Assembly (NCBI RefSeq): GCF_002752675.1 | Contig: NZ_CP024609.1 | Span: forward strand, 23,121-87,120 | Length of the DNA: 64,000 bases | Direction of reading: 5' to 3' | From: Massilia violaceinigra | GTDB lineage: Bacteria > Pseudomonadota > Gammaproteobacteria > Burkholderiales > Burkholderiaceae_D | Part shown: positions 51,849-60,175 of the stretch, piece by piece | Layout: every line of letters starts with the position of its first letter | Numbering within the stretch: position 1 is the stretch's first letter | Notes under the pieces: model-generated | Database searches by the model: none | What the model saw: the letters and a program-made list of their open reading frames with translations, nothing else | What the model was told of the DNA's origin: nothing | Made by a program: the position numbers and the translations under genes

Positions 51849-52796
51849 ATGAGTATTAGTTTAATGACAGCAGCATGGAAGTCGCCGTTGCCGTCGGGGC
51901 AGAAATTTGTGTTGATCGCGCTATGCGATAACGCCAACGACCAGGGCGAGTGTTATCCGTCGATCGCGACGATAGCGTACAAATGCAGCATGGGCGAGCG
52001 TACCGTTCAGGGCCACATCACGGCCTTGGAAGCGCTCGGCATCCTTCGGCGCGAAATGCGGCGTGGCCGCAGCACGAATTACCACATCTATTCGGCCCAT
52101 TTCGACGCCCCCGCAGAATCCGCACCCCCGCAGAATCCGCACCCAACCCCCGCAAAATCTGCACCCCCACCCCCGCAGATTCTGCCAAAAACCCCCGCAG
52201 ATCTCGCACCCATAACCACCAGTAAACCATCAATTGAATCATCAGTTAACCGGAACACGGCAACCGGTACCCGTTTGCCCAAAGATTTTGCACTTCCGAA
52301 ATCATGGGGTGACTGGGCGCTGGCGAAGTTTCCAGATTGGACCGAAGACCATGTTCGCGAGGTGGCTGCGACGTTCCGGGACCACTGGGTGCCGATGGCA
52401 GGTTCCCGTGGCGTCAAGCTCGAATGGGAAGGCCCGTGGCGCAACTGGTGTCGCAATGCCCGAGGTCCGGAACGCGCGACTGGCGCGCGGGCCAGCCAAG
52501 CTTGGTGGGCGTCGGACGCCAGCGTCGCGGCCGAAGCTGCGCGGCTGGGACTGCAACCGGCGCAAGCCGGCGAGTCCTCCCTGGCGTTCAAGGGCCGGGT
52601 GCAGGCTGCGATCGACAACGGCGGGGTCCCGCCGGCACCACCGCGCCAGAGCCGCGTGGGAATCATCGATCCGACCGTGGCGCCTCCCCGCGCCAAAAAA
52701 GGAATGCCGGCCGGTGCCGTGGCCGGCATGAAAGCGATTTTGAAAGCATCACGAGCACGAAAAAACCAACCTACCACCGATGAGGACGACGTATGA
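51849..52796 (+). CDS. O-like phage replication initiator
   Basis: 315 residues from ATG 51849 (MSISLMTAAWKSPLPSGQKF); the open frame runs upstream to 51753 without coding character. The N-terminal winged helix (CYPSIATIAYKCSMGERTVQ, GHITALEALGILRREMRRGR) is the initiator-type HTH of phage O proteins. A Pro-rich linker (about 87-125) is encoded by five 17-bp iterons. The C-terminal part (DFALPKSWGDWALAKFPDWT, then WEGPWRNWCRNARG) resembles the domain that recruits the helicase loader. It is the first gene of a tightly coupled operon reaching 54318. Confidence 0.83.
   Translation: MSISLMTAAWKSPLPSGQKFVLIALCDNANDQGECYPSIATIAYKCSMGERTVQGHITALEALGILRREMRRGRSTNYHIYSAHFDAPAESAPPQNPHPTPAKSAPPPPQILPKTPADLAPITTSKPSIESSVNRNTATGTRLPKDFALPKSWGDWALAKFPDWTEDHVREVAATFRDHWVPMAGSRGVKLEWEGPWRNWCRNARGPERATGARASQAWWASDASVAAEAARLGLQPAQAGESSLAFKGRVQAAIDNGGVPPAPPRQSRVGIIDPTVAPPRAKKGMPAGAVAGMKAILKASRARKNQPTTDEDDV
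52108..52208. repeat. Five origin iterons inside the O-like gene
   Basis: Five 17-bp direct repeats of the form CCCCCGCAGAATCYGCA at 52108, 52125, 52147, 52170 and 52192 (the last two diverged in the second half). Lambdoid phages place their replication origin inside the initiator gene in the same way, so this is the likely phage ori. Confidence 0.8.
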
Positions 52797-53065
52797 GCAC
52801 CACCACCACCGATAGAAAATTCGTGACGATCGACGTCAACAACCCGGCCTACAACGTTGGCGAGCTGCTCGACACTGTCATGGCGAAGCTCGCCGTCAAG
52901 AACGACGCCGCCCTGTCGCGCGAACTGGGCGTCTCCCCGACGATCGTGAGCAATATCCGGAACGTCAAGGTCGCGTTGAGCGCGGCGATGATGATCCGCA
53001 TCCACGACGTAGCGGACATGTCGATCACCACGATTCGCAGCTTCCTCATCGCCCCGCCCAAGTGA
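52793..53065 (+). CDS. Small HTH protein (90 aa)
   Basis: The ATG overlaps the stop of the O-like gene (ATGA). ALSRELGVSPTIVSNIRNVK (about residues 40-59) is an XRE/Cro-like HTH; the rest is helical. It is a second small repressor-like protein in the early operon, possibly regulating early-gene shut-off. Confidence 0.75.
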   Translation: MSTTTTDRKFVTIDVNNPAYNVGELLDTVMAKLAVKNDAALSRELGVSPTIVSNIRNVKVALSAAMMIRIHDVADMSITTIRSFLIAPPK

Positions 53066-53418
53066 GCTGCGAGTTCTGCGCGGCGCCGTCGGGCCGCTTC
53101 AATGCCCACCGGGAATGCTGCCGAGTCCGCCTTTTGGCGGGCACCCCGCAGCATGTGCGCCAGGTCGCTTACGACCAGGTCAGGCGCGAGGACGGCGAAA
53201 CGGCGCTGGCCGGACTCAAGGCGAAACTGCGTGCGGAAGTGCAGCGTCAGCGCGAGCTGGCCTATGCGCAAATGGAAAACCGTCTCAACCAGGAGGCGGC
53301 CATAGGGCGGGCGGCCGCAACAGCACTGCTTACGAAAATGAAAGACGAAAAAATGAACGTAGCACCGCTTGAGCGCGCGAATGCACGCCGGCAGGAATTT
53401 TTGCTGGAGCACGCATAA
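53062..53418 (+). CDS. Small phage protein with N-terminal Cys motif (118 aa)
   Basis: A GTG start at 53062 overlaps the previous stop. MSCEFCAAPSGRFNAHRECC carries a CxxC plus CC arrangement that may bind zinc. The rest is a helix with GETALAGLKAKLRAEVQRQR. The stop TAA shares its last A with the next ATG (TAATG). Typical of uncharacterised genes between initiator and late regulator. Confidence 0.65.
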   Translation: MSCEFCAAPSGRFNAHRECCRVRLLAGTPQHVRQVAYDQVRREDGETALAGLKAKLRAEVQRQRELAYAQMENRLNQEAAIGRAAATALLTKMKDEKMNVAPLERANARRQEFLLEHA

Positions 53419-53978
53419 TGGCCAGCAAACACGGATCGCCGAAGCGTCGCGTCAAGGCGTATCGCGAGAAAAAGTGTGCTGTCGGCGGCGGCCTGCAGGT
53501 GATCGCCGCCGGCGTATCCCGGCATGACATGCGCATGATGAATGCGTTGCCGATCGAGGGGGAAGAGGCGACCCTCGTTTGCGTAAAATATTGGCGTGCA
53601 TTCGAGGATATCAAGCTGGGCGATGCAACCGAGACGTCGTATGTCTATCTCTGCACGGCTATGAACATAACGCTCTGTCTCGCCGAAACGGGCATTGGCG
53701 AAGAGTACGTTCCGGAAATGATACCCGCCCTGGAGGCGATGGCGCGGGCGGCGAAACGCGGCGCCAGGACCGGCCAGTACCGGCTCGACGGGCCGGGCAT
53801 GGACGCGGTGAGCAATGCGCTGGCGATTCACGAGGCGCAGTGCGCCGTTGCGACTCGAGAAGACCTGTTCGCCGCCGAAACGATGATCGCCGCAAGGATC
53901 GCCGCTGGCCAGGTCCACCAGACACCGGCCAAAACCCACCGGCGAGCGCCTGCAGGAGCTGGGCATGAAATTTCCTGA
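53418..53978 (+). CDS. Phage early-region protein (186 aa), unknown
   Basis: It starts at the A of the preceding stop. A basic N-terminus (MASKHGSPKRRVKAYREKKC) precedes a helical body (CVKYWRAFEDIKLGDATETS, IPALEAMARAAKRGARTGQY). No enzyme motif is visible. Conserved position in the operon and good codon use support it; function unknown. Confidence 0.65.
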   Translation: MASKHGSPKRRVKAYREKKCAVGGGLQVIAAGVSRHDMRMMNALPIEGEEATLVCVKYWRAFEDIKLGDATETSYVYLCTAMNITLCLAETGIGEEYVPEMIPALEAMARAAKRGARTGQYRLDGPGMDAVSNALAIHEAQCAVATREDLFAAETMIAARIAAGQVHQTPAKTHRRAPAGAGHEIS

Positions 53979-54318
53979 GAAAAATTCACGCAGCGAGCAG
54001 ATCCTGAAAGCATTCCTCAAGGGGCCAATGACGATCTACCAGGGCGCCGAGGTGCATGGCGATTTCGTCACGCGCAAGCTCCCGGCCGGCATCGACCACT
54101 GCAAGATGGTCGAGCTTTACTGCGATCTAGTCGAACGCGGCTGTCTGATCCGCGAGGGGATCAAGTACAAACTGACGACACGCGCCCGGCATCAGCTCGA
54201 AAAGGAGAACGCACCGGAAGCGCCGCGCTCGATCGTCCCGCCGCGCGTGCGCAACTTCTTCGCCAAGCCCCTGTTCCTCGGCTATTCGCCGGCGTTTCCT
54301 TGGCGCCGCGCGCTTTAA
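53965..54318 (+). CDS. Phage early-region protein (117 aa), winged-helix-like
   Basis: It overlaps the previous gene by 14 bases and starts MKFPEKNSRSEQILKAFLKG. The segment MVELYCDLVERGCLIREGIK followed by YKLTTRARHQLEKE has the look of a winged helix. Last gene of the coupled operon begun at 51849. A regulatory role is possible. Confidence 0.65.
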   Translation: MKFPEKNSRSEQILKAFLKGPMTIYQGAEVHGDFVTRKLPAGIDHCKMVELYCDLVERGCLIREGIKYKLTTRARHQLEKENAPEAPRSIVPPRVRNFFAKPLFLGYSPAFPWRRAL

Positions 54319-54459
54319 GGGCCGAGCTCAGCATTCGAAAAAATAGCATGTTAAGGTGACAGCACCGCCGTCCGACCGTCCGGTTTCGCCCCAAAGCCGC
54401 CATTGGTGAATGAAAACGCTAGGCTACTGTTGCTCTAGCTAGCAGTGCTCAGAACTAGG

Positions 54460-55179
54460 TCAACGAGGAAAATCACGAATCGGGGAGACGCCATCTTCGA
54501 ATAGCACACGCCGTCGGCGAAACGGTGTGCCCAAGATGCATTCCGGTTTGCTGATCCGGTCCATTCGAAAATGACGGAAGTCCTCGCGCGCGGGATCCCA
54601 AGCCACTAAATACCAGAGCGGAGGCAAGATTAGCATGGCTTGCGGTTCGACAAGGCGGCTGGTTACGCCCCCTTTTGCGTCGCGATATTGGAAACCTAGG
54701 TGCAGCCGCTGGAGAAAAGCTTGCTCAAACGCGGGCAGCAGGGCAGGCTCCATCGCTTCCATATTTGATATATCCACCAGTGGTGAAAGCTGCCCGACAT
54801 ACAGGCAATCCAGAAACCTGCGCAGGTCGCGCACGTTGTCGGACGGCAGAGCCTGCTCAATCTTAGCCAGCCCGGCATCTGCAAGACCTGAAAAAGGTAT
54901 ATTCATGGCGGCTCGCATAGATGCGACGCTGATCAGCAGCGCAAACACCTCGGCGACCGAGAGGCGCGGCGTGGTCTGAACCGATTGCAGATTAAGTTGC
55001 AGGCCACCGCCGCGACCCGGTTCGGAATATATGACGAAGCCCTCATCGCGCAGCGCGCTGATGTCACGCAACACCGTACGCCTAGATACGCCAATCTCCT
55101 CCGCCAAGGCTCCGACTGTCGAAGTACTGTTGCGGCGAAGGCTGCGTACGATGGCGTCATGTCTAAGGCGAAGATTCAT
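54460..55179 (-). CDS. DeoR/YafY-type regulator with WYL domain
   Basis: 239 residues. The N-terminal HTH (TSTVGALAEEIGVSRRTVLR, then DISALRDEGFVIYSEPGRGG) is of the HTH_11/DeoR kind. The C-terminal part contains the WYL core as LPPLWYLVAWDPAREDFRHF and RMDRISKPECILG. Family members are ligand-responsive repressors or activators. It is divergent from the alpha/beta hydrolase gene, with a perfect 10-bp-arm palindrome between them, so it most likely controls that gene and itself. Confidence 0.88.
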   Translation of the reverse strand: MNLRLRHDAIVRSLRRNSTSTVGALAEEIGVSRRTVLRDISALRDEGFVIYSEPGRGGGLQLNLQSVQTTPRLSVAEVFALLISVASMRAAMNIPFSGLADAGLAKIEQALPSDNVRDLRRFLDCLYVGQLSPLVDISNMEAMEPALLPAFEQAFLQRLHLGFQYRDAKGGVTSRLVEPQAMLILPPLWYLVAWDPAREDFRHFRMDRISKPECILGTPFRRRRVLFEDGVSPIRDFPR

Positions 55180-55196
55180 GTCTCATCCTACCTTTT

Positions 55197-55221
55197 AATG
55201 GTGCCAGTATTTGGCACCATT
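55197..55221. promoter_or_regulatory. Operator between WYL regulator and hydrolase genes
   Basis: AATGGTGCCA GTATT TGGCACCATT, a perfect palindrome with 10-base arms in the divergent intergenic region, 18 bases upstream of the regulator start. This is the natural binding site for the WYL regulator. Confidence 0.75.
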
Positions 55222-55351
55222 GGATTTTAATATGTCAATGGCCGTCGAAATTGCCGCGCACACCCATTAAATTTTAGAGCGGGAAGAGCGGGCACTCCAA
55301 AACGGAATGAGTCGCTTGTTCACCCGCGACGATCACATAAAGGAAATACCA

Positions 55352-56296
55352 ATGTCAACCACAAACAATTTTCCCAAGCCTACGTTTATTCCACTCAATG
55401 GCGTGGTACTGGAAGTCTTTGAAGCAGGCCGCGAAAACGGTGGCGATCCCATTGTTCTCTGTCATGGCTGGCCAGAGCACGCCTTCACTTGGCGCCATCA
55501 AATTCCGGCCCTTCTCGCGGCGGGCTACCATGTCATCATCCCCAACCAGCGGGGCTACGGCAACTCGTCCTGTCCGACCGAAGTGATGGACTACGACATC
55601 CGAAATCTGTCGGGCGATCTTGTCGCTCTTCTCGATCACTATGGATACCAGAATGCGACCTTCGTTGGTCATGACTGGGGTGCAATGGTCGTTTGGGGCT
55701 TGACCCTGCTCTATCCGGACCGCGTAAACAAAGTGATAAATCTGAGCCTGCCTTACCAGGAGCGTGGCGAAAGACCCTGGATCGAGGCCTTGGAGCAAAT
55801 CTTGGGCAGCGACTATTACCTTGTCCATTTCAATCGAAAGCCGGGTGTCGCGGACGCTATATTGGACGAGAATACGTTCCGGTTCCTGCGCAATCTGTAC
55901 CGGAAAAGCATGCCACTGAAAGAGGCCGAGCCGGGCATGGCAATGATCAATCTGGCCAGAGCAGAAACGCCACTTGGCGAGCCTTTGATGAGCGATAGCG
56001 AGTTAGCCGTTTTCGTCTCCGCCTTCGAAAAAACTGGGTTCACGGGCAGTATTAACTGGTACAGGAATCTCGACCGCAACTGGCACCTATTGGCGGATGT
56101 GGACCCTGTCATCCAACAACCTACGCTCATGATTTATGGGGACCGTGATGTGGTCCCTAAATCAGAAAGACTGGCGGAGTTCGTGCCCAACGTGGACGTG
56201 ATCAGTCTGGATTGCGGTCACTGGATCCAGCAGGAAAAGCCAAACGAAACCAACCAGGCGATATTGAATTGGCTGGCACGGCAGAGTTTAACCTGA
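55352..56296 (+). CDS. Epoxide-hydrolase-like alpha/beta hydrolase
   Basis: 314 residues from the ATG at 55352, which has AAGGAA a few bases upstream. The oxyanion motif HGWPEH is at 38-43, the nucleophile Asp108 is in VGHDWGAMVVWG, and the catalytic His290 is in DCGHWIQQEKP. The acidic partner is probably in IYGDRDVVP (about 262-270). An Asp nucleophile fits epoxide hydrolases or haloalkane dehalogenases rather than esterases. Cargo gene: not phage-like, and paired with a divergent WYL regulator. Substrate unknown. Confidence 0.88.
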   Translation: MSTTNNFPKPTFIPLNGVVLEVFEAGRENGGDPIVLCHGWPEHAFTWRHQIPALLAAGYHVIIPNQRGYGNSSCPTEVMDYDIRNLSGDLVALLDHYGYQNATFVGHDWGAMVVWGLTLLYPDRVNKVINLSLPYQERGERPWIEALEQILGSDYYLVHFNRKPGVADAILDENTFRFLRNLYRKSMPLKEAEPGMAMINLARAETPLGEPLMSDSELAVFVSAFEKTGFTGSINWYRNLDRNWHLLADVDPVIQQPTLMIYGDRDVVPKSERLAEFVPNVDVISLDCGHWIQQEKPNETNQAILNWLARQSLT

Positions 56297-56751
56297 TCGT
56301 AGGGCCGGTTCAAGGGTGCTCTCTGGCCTAGCCGGAGGGCGAAATGGCACGCCGAAAGCTACCAGTGACCGGTACGCCGTCAAGCGCACGAATACCTATG
56401 CTGAGGAAATCCACGAGCGTATGCGGCGACTAAAATCAACGCAAATGCCGCCGCCAAAACCATCTCTTTTTCGCAGCGTCAGTCATATCGCCAGTCTCCC
56501 TTCACTTTGCGAACTAACCATTCCACATCCCAAGTGGCCGCTATTGGCGAATGGCGGCTCTTGGCCGAAAGCAGTTTGTCGGAAAGGGTATTTTAGACCA
56601 TTTCCTTCACCTCCCAAGATGCTCAGCTGTAATTTTTGAGCTCGGTGTACTACTTTTCCAAATTTTGTGTTTGCCCCTTGAAGATAAAAATCTAAGTTAA
56701 TCATTAACCGGCTTTAGACTGCCCCGCGAATTGACCACGGAGGCAGGGCAG
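56297..56751. other. Intergenic stretch, no gene supported
   Basis: About 455 bases between the hydrolase and the HTH protein. Open frames here lack coding codon use and start signals. The last 130 bases are AT-rich and may hold the promoter for the integrase operon. Nothing else was seen. Confidence 0.4.
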
Positions 56752-57213
56752 ATGAAAAATCGGGATGTAGTAGCGGAATATTGTGACGAGTGGGTGCGCT
56801 GGTGCGAGACGCGCAGTTTTTACATGCGGCCGGCGACCAGCGGGACCCTTGGGCGCCTGCAGCCGGCCAAGGTGGGGAAGGAGCCGAACGCTCGCAACCA
56901 CCCTGACATGCAGTATTTCAACATGGCGATCCATACGCTTGCCGACATGAAGAAATGGAAGGGCAAGTTCCTGGCTTTCAAGGCGTATTACGTCGGCGAC
57001 GCCGCGCTGGCCAAGCAGGCGGCCGCCGTGCTCGGCATCAGCGAGCGTACCTATTATTACCACGTGAAAAGCTTTGGGCACGCCGCCTACAGCATGAGCC
57101 ACAGCATCAAGAAGGCCCACGAAGCGATGGCCGCGCCGGCGCCGGCGCTGTCACCGGAACCGCCGCCGGCGCCGATGCTGCACAAGCTCGGTTCGTTCAT
57201 CCCCCCAGCCTGA
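56752..57213 (+). CDS. HTH protein preceding the integrase
   Basis: The start at 56752 (MKNRDVVAEYCDEWVRWCET) has GGAGG eight bases upstream; an in-frame ATG at 56731 lies before it. 153 residues. The motif KQAAAVLGISERTYYYHVKS (about 90-109) is a sigma-region-4-like HTH. The C-terminus is Pro/Ala-rich. Eleven bases separate it from the integrase start. It may be a late-gene or antitermination-type regulator, or an excision-control factor. Confidence 0.65.
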   Translation: MKNRDVVAEYCDEWVRWCETRSFYMRPATSGTLGRLQPAKVGKEPNARNHPDMQYFNMAIHTLADMKKWKGKFLAFKAYYVGDAALAKQAAAVLGISERTYYYHVKSFGHAAYSMSHSIKKAHEAMAAPAPALSPEPPPAPMLHKLGSFIPPA

Positions 57214-57224
57214 CCGGGGGCAGC

Positions 57225-58289
57225 ATGTCCAGCACCCTGTTCAAGGTTGGCAAGTATTACCACTACCGCTTCCGGCTCGCCGGTGGCGCGCGGCGCCAGC
57301 GCACCACCCACGAGGTGAACCACAAGCGCGCCCACGCGATCATGTCCAAGGCGTACGCCGATGCCGTCCTGCTCGCGAGCGGCATGCAGCCGGTCCCGAC
57401 GCTGGAGGAATTGATCGAGCAATGGGAGGACCTGCGCGCGCCGATCGCCAGCAAGTCGCATCGCCGCGGGATCGACGTTTTCAAGCGCCGGCACCTTCAC
57501 GGGCTGGGCCAGCTGCTGATTAGCGATCTCGGCACGGAGATCATCGAGAAAGCGCGTAACGCGCACTTGGCCACGCGCAAGTCGGCCACCGCGAACCACT
57601 GGCTGCGCAAGCTCAAGCTGCTGGTGAACTGGGCCGTCAAGCGCAAGATCATTCCCAAGCTGCCGTGGGACGTGCCCATGCTGTCGGTCCAGAAGATCCC
57701 GCGCGCCACCTTGCCCACCACGTCCACCGACGACTGGCTGGCCGAAATCGACAAGGCGACCATGCGCTCGCCGTCTGTCGCCATCGCTGTGCGTCTAATG
57801 TACGGCCTGGGCCTGCGCGAGTCGGAAGCGGCCAGCGCCTGCTGGGAGTGGATCGACTGGGAGCGGCGAACTTTCACGCCCGGCATCACCAAGGGGAAAG
57901 AGGCGGTCCCAGTGCCGATGCCGCGCTGGCTGGTTGCATACCTGGCGCCCGAACGACGACCGCAGGGCCTTATCGCGCCAGGTAAGCAGGGCAGGGAGCT
58001 GCCGGATGGGTTCGCCCGATACGCGATGCGTCGCGCCAACGCCGCCACCTCTCTCACCGGCATCACGCCCCACCGCCTGCGCGGCACCTGTGCCACGCTC
58101 ATGTCGGAGGAAGGCACGCCCATTCAGACCATACAGGCCATCATGCGCCACAAGGACCCCAAGACCACGATGGGCTACCTAGAAGTGAACATGGACATCG
58201 CAAGCCGCGCGCAGGACCGGATCGAGGACAAGATCTATGGCGGGCGGAAAATGGGCGACGGGCGTAAAACCGGCCCTAGCGGCGCTTGA
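57225..58289 (+). CDS. int: Phage integrase (tyrosine recombinase)
   Basis: 354 residues from ATG 57225 (MSSTLFKVGKYYHYRFRLAG), preceded by a GGGGG run; the open frame upstream is shadow. An arm-binding N-terminal part precedes a core-binding domain (about 60-160) and the catalytic domain with R198 (GLGLRESEAA), Lys near 223-225 (TKGKEAVPV), H283 and R286 (TPHRLRGTCATLM), H309 (MRHKDPKTTMGYLEV) and nucleophile Tyr318. All residues are present. As the last phage gene it implies an attachment site just downstream, though no tRNA or duplicated core is visible. Confidence 0.93.
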   Translation: MSSTLFKVGKYYHYRFRLAGGARRQRTTHEVNHKRAHAIMSKAYADAVLLASGMQPVPTLEELIEQWEDLRAPIASKSHRRGIDVFKRRHLHGLGQLLISDLGTEIIEKARNAHLATRKSATANHWLRKLKLLVNWAVKRKIIPKLPWDVPMLSVQKIPRATLPTTSTDDWLAEIDKATMRSPSVAIAVRLMYGLGLRESEAASACWEWIDWERRTFTPGITKGKEAVPVPMPRWLVAYLAPERRPQGLIAPGKQGRELPDGFARYAMRRANAATSLTGITPHRLRGTCATLMSEEGTPIQTIQAIMRHKDPKTTMGYLEVNMDIASRAQDRIEDKIYGGRKMGDGRKTGPSGA

Positions 58290-59035
58290 CTCTCGTGACA
58301 ACACCCAATCCTCAGTATCAATCTGCGGCCCTTCGTCGCCTCGAAGACATATCGCCGGTTTCGCGCCCGGTTGCGACGGCTGGCCAGCGTCGAAATGCAA
58401 CCGGATCGGCGCCACCGGCCGGCATGTTCCACGGGTGCGCAGTCGTTCATTCCGCAGCGCCACGAGTGCCAAATATCCTTATAAAAATCAACGAGTTACA
58501 CGCGCATCGCCACGCCGCGCCGAGTAGCTGCGGAACCAGCTCGCGACTAGGCCATTCGGCCAAAATTCAGGCCCTGTTGAGGGTCCCCAAAAGTTACACA
58601 CAAGCAGGTTACCAGAAAAGTTGCGCCGGCCTTTTTGTGTAACCTCACCCCGATTCATGTAAGTGTTGCCCTTATGCAAGTACCAGACCTTCACGGCGTT
58701 CACCTCGACTATTCGACAGCGCAAGCCGCCATCGCCCGCCTTCCCCAACAGCTCGCAGCAGAGGCTAGCGAGGCGAACCGTTACTACCAACTCTGGCAGA
58801 CCCAGGTGGCGTGCTCGACCCCGCACCCTGCGTGGCCCGACTGGAGGCGTTCGCGCGAGGAATCCGCTGATCGATCTAGAAATGCCTCCACGTTAGATCA
58901 TTGACGCGGCGGCGGGGTCGGCCGTTGGTAGGCGTTCCCGCACACGATCAGCCTCATCAGGGTCATCCGAACGACTCGTTTTTACGTATAAGTCTTGGGT
59001 GGGCCACATGCGCAATGCTGACAGAAGGAGTAAAA
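58290..59035. other. Putative attachment-site side, no gene supported
   Basis: About 745 bases. GTTACACA (near 58596) and TGTGTAAC (near 58635) form a loose inverted repeat, and one could sit near an attP arm. Open frames of 60-110 codons on both strands lack good starts and consistent codon use. No tRNA gene is recognisable. Confidence 0.35.
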
Positions 59036-59278
59036 ATGACAATACGATGCGTAATATGTATTTTCAAGGGTTCAAGTAGCCACTACATCGAGGTCAATGC
59101 AAACAACCTTCATCAAATAGCGCTAGTGATGCCAGGGACAATAGTTAGTTACGAAATACAAGAAATTGTTGAATTAGTCGAACCAATAGCAGTGAATGAT
59201 GCGGACCTATTCGCGCAGCTAAATAGTATTATTTTTGAAACGTTATCATTTGAAAAGCTAATTCTTGGCAACAAATAA
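59036..59278 (+). CDS. AT-rich small protein (80 aa), unknown
   Basis: The ATG at 59036 follows an excellent site (GAAGGAG, five bases away). The product reads MTIRCVICIFKGSSSHYIEV, NANNLHQIALVMPGTIVSYE and LFAQLNSIIFETLSFEKLIL. It is far more AT-rich in codon use than its neighbours, a sign of foreign origin. No motif was recognised. Confidence 0.6.
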   Translation: MTIRCVICIFKGSSSHYIEVNANNLHQIALVMPGTIVSYEIQEIVELVEPIAVNDADLFAQLNSIIFETLSFEKLILGNK

Positions 59279-59297
59279 CTTGTGTATCGCAAAGTCG

Positions 59298-59639
59298 CTA
59301 GTGACGGTCCGTCGCCCGGCGTTCGCTGGTCGGTGCTCTTCGCGTAACGGCTAAACGACGTGACCAAATATAGGTGGAAGGGGGAGCGCGCCGTTCCCGC
59401 CGGACTCCCCCCATAAGAAATACCAACTCACGCCCTTGAGCCTGCGAAAGCTCGAGCATCACGAAATTTGTAATTGTTGATCGCTCGGGCTCGGGATTTT
59501 GCGCAATGCTCCAGACAACGCCTTGGAGCATCTGCATTCGCTCGAAATGTGGTTTCCCGCCCGCAGACCTGAATAACGCCGCGAGCAATTGCGCGTAGTG
59601 GGTGGCCCCGAGAGTGTTTGACGTGCCCGTAAAATTCAT
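59298..59639 (-). CDS. Doubtful small gene (113 aa)
   Basis: The first 70 residues (MNFTGTSNTLGATHYAQLLA, FERMQMLQGVVWSIAQNPEP) look protein-like. The last 40 are Arg/Ser-rich and shadow-like, so if real the gene is probably truncated or frameshifted. No ribosome binding site is clear. Confidence 0.3.
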   Translation of the reverse strand: MNFTGTSNTLGATHYAQLLAALFRSAGGKPHFERMQMLQGVVWSIAQNPEPERSTITNFVMLELSQAQGRELVFLMGGVRRERRAPPSTYIWSRRLAVTRRAPTSERRATDRH

Positions 59640-60175
59640 AAGAGTACTTTTTGGTGGTTTTGCAATTGGGAAAAATATTTTTCATGGGCATAATTTAACG
59701 TTATGCGGATGCTTTGTGGCTTGTGAACGAAGCCAGCGCTGCTTCGTCGCCAACAAACACTTGTAAGACCCTCCCGTGCCGGCATTCTCGGGGATCGAAG
59801 GGCCGATTCGCCAAGCTCACTCTCTCTTGCCGCTATATCGACGGCCACGCTTGAGCGATACCTACAGAGCTTATAAAAGTGACAGTGATAGCAGCTAAAC
59901 CTCCCCTTATATCGCCTTCAATGAAATCTGAAAAGGAAATTTACCAGAATATTCGCCAACATGTCGCAAGGACATTGAGTGTCCGTAAATAATGAATGTA
60001 AGTATTACTATGTGGGCAATTACCTACACGCACGGAGGAAAGACGCTGACAGTTGATCATAGTTTTTTGTAGTTTAATATTTAGAATAAATTTCCATTAA
60101 TGGCATGCATTATTTCTAGATTAGATTACATTGGCACATCAACGCTGCGGACTATAAGAATACAAGGAGGAAACT
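59640..60175. other. Intergenic stretch before the sensor kinase
   Basis: About 535 bases, AT-rich in the right half, with no gene I can support. The final bases carry the strong ribosome binding site of the kinase gene, and the kinase promoter is presumably here. Confidence 0.4.

Noticed and set aside
52108-52208. CRISPR array (short repeats in the O-like gene)
   Set aside because: Repeats are 17 bp, nearly contiguous, and lie in frame in a coding linker; there are no spacers.
58290-59035. tRNA gene as integration target next to int
   Set aside because: No cloverleaf with a TTC-containing T arm could be found on either strand.
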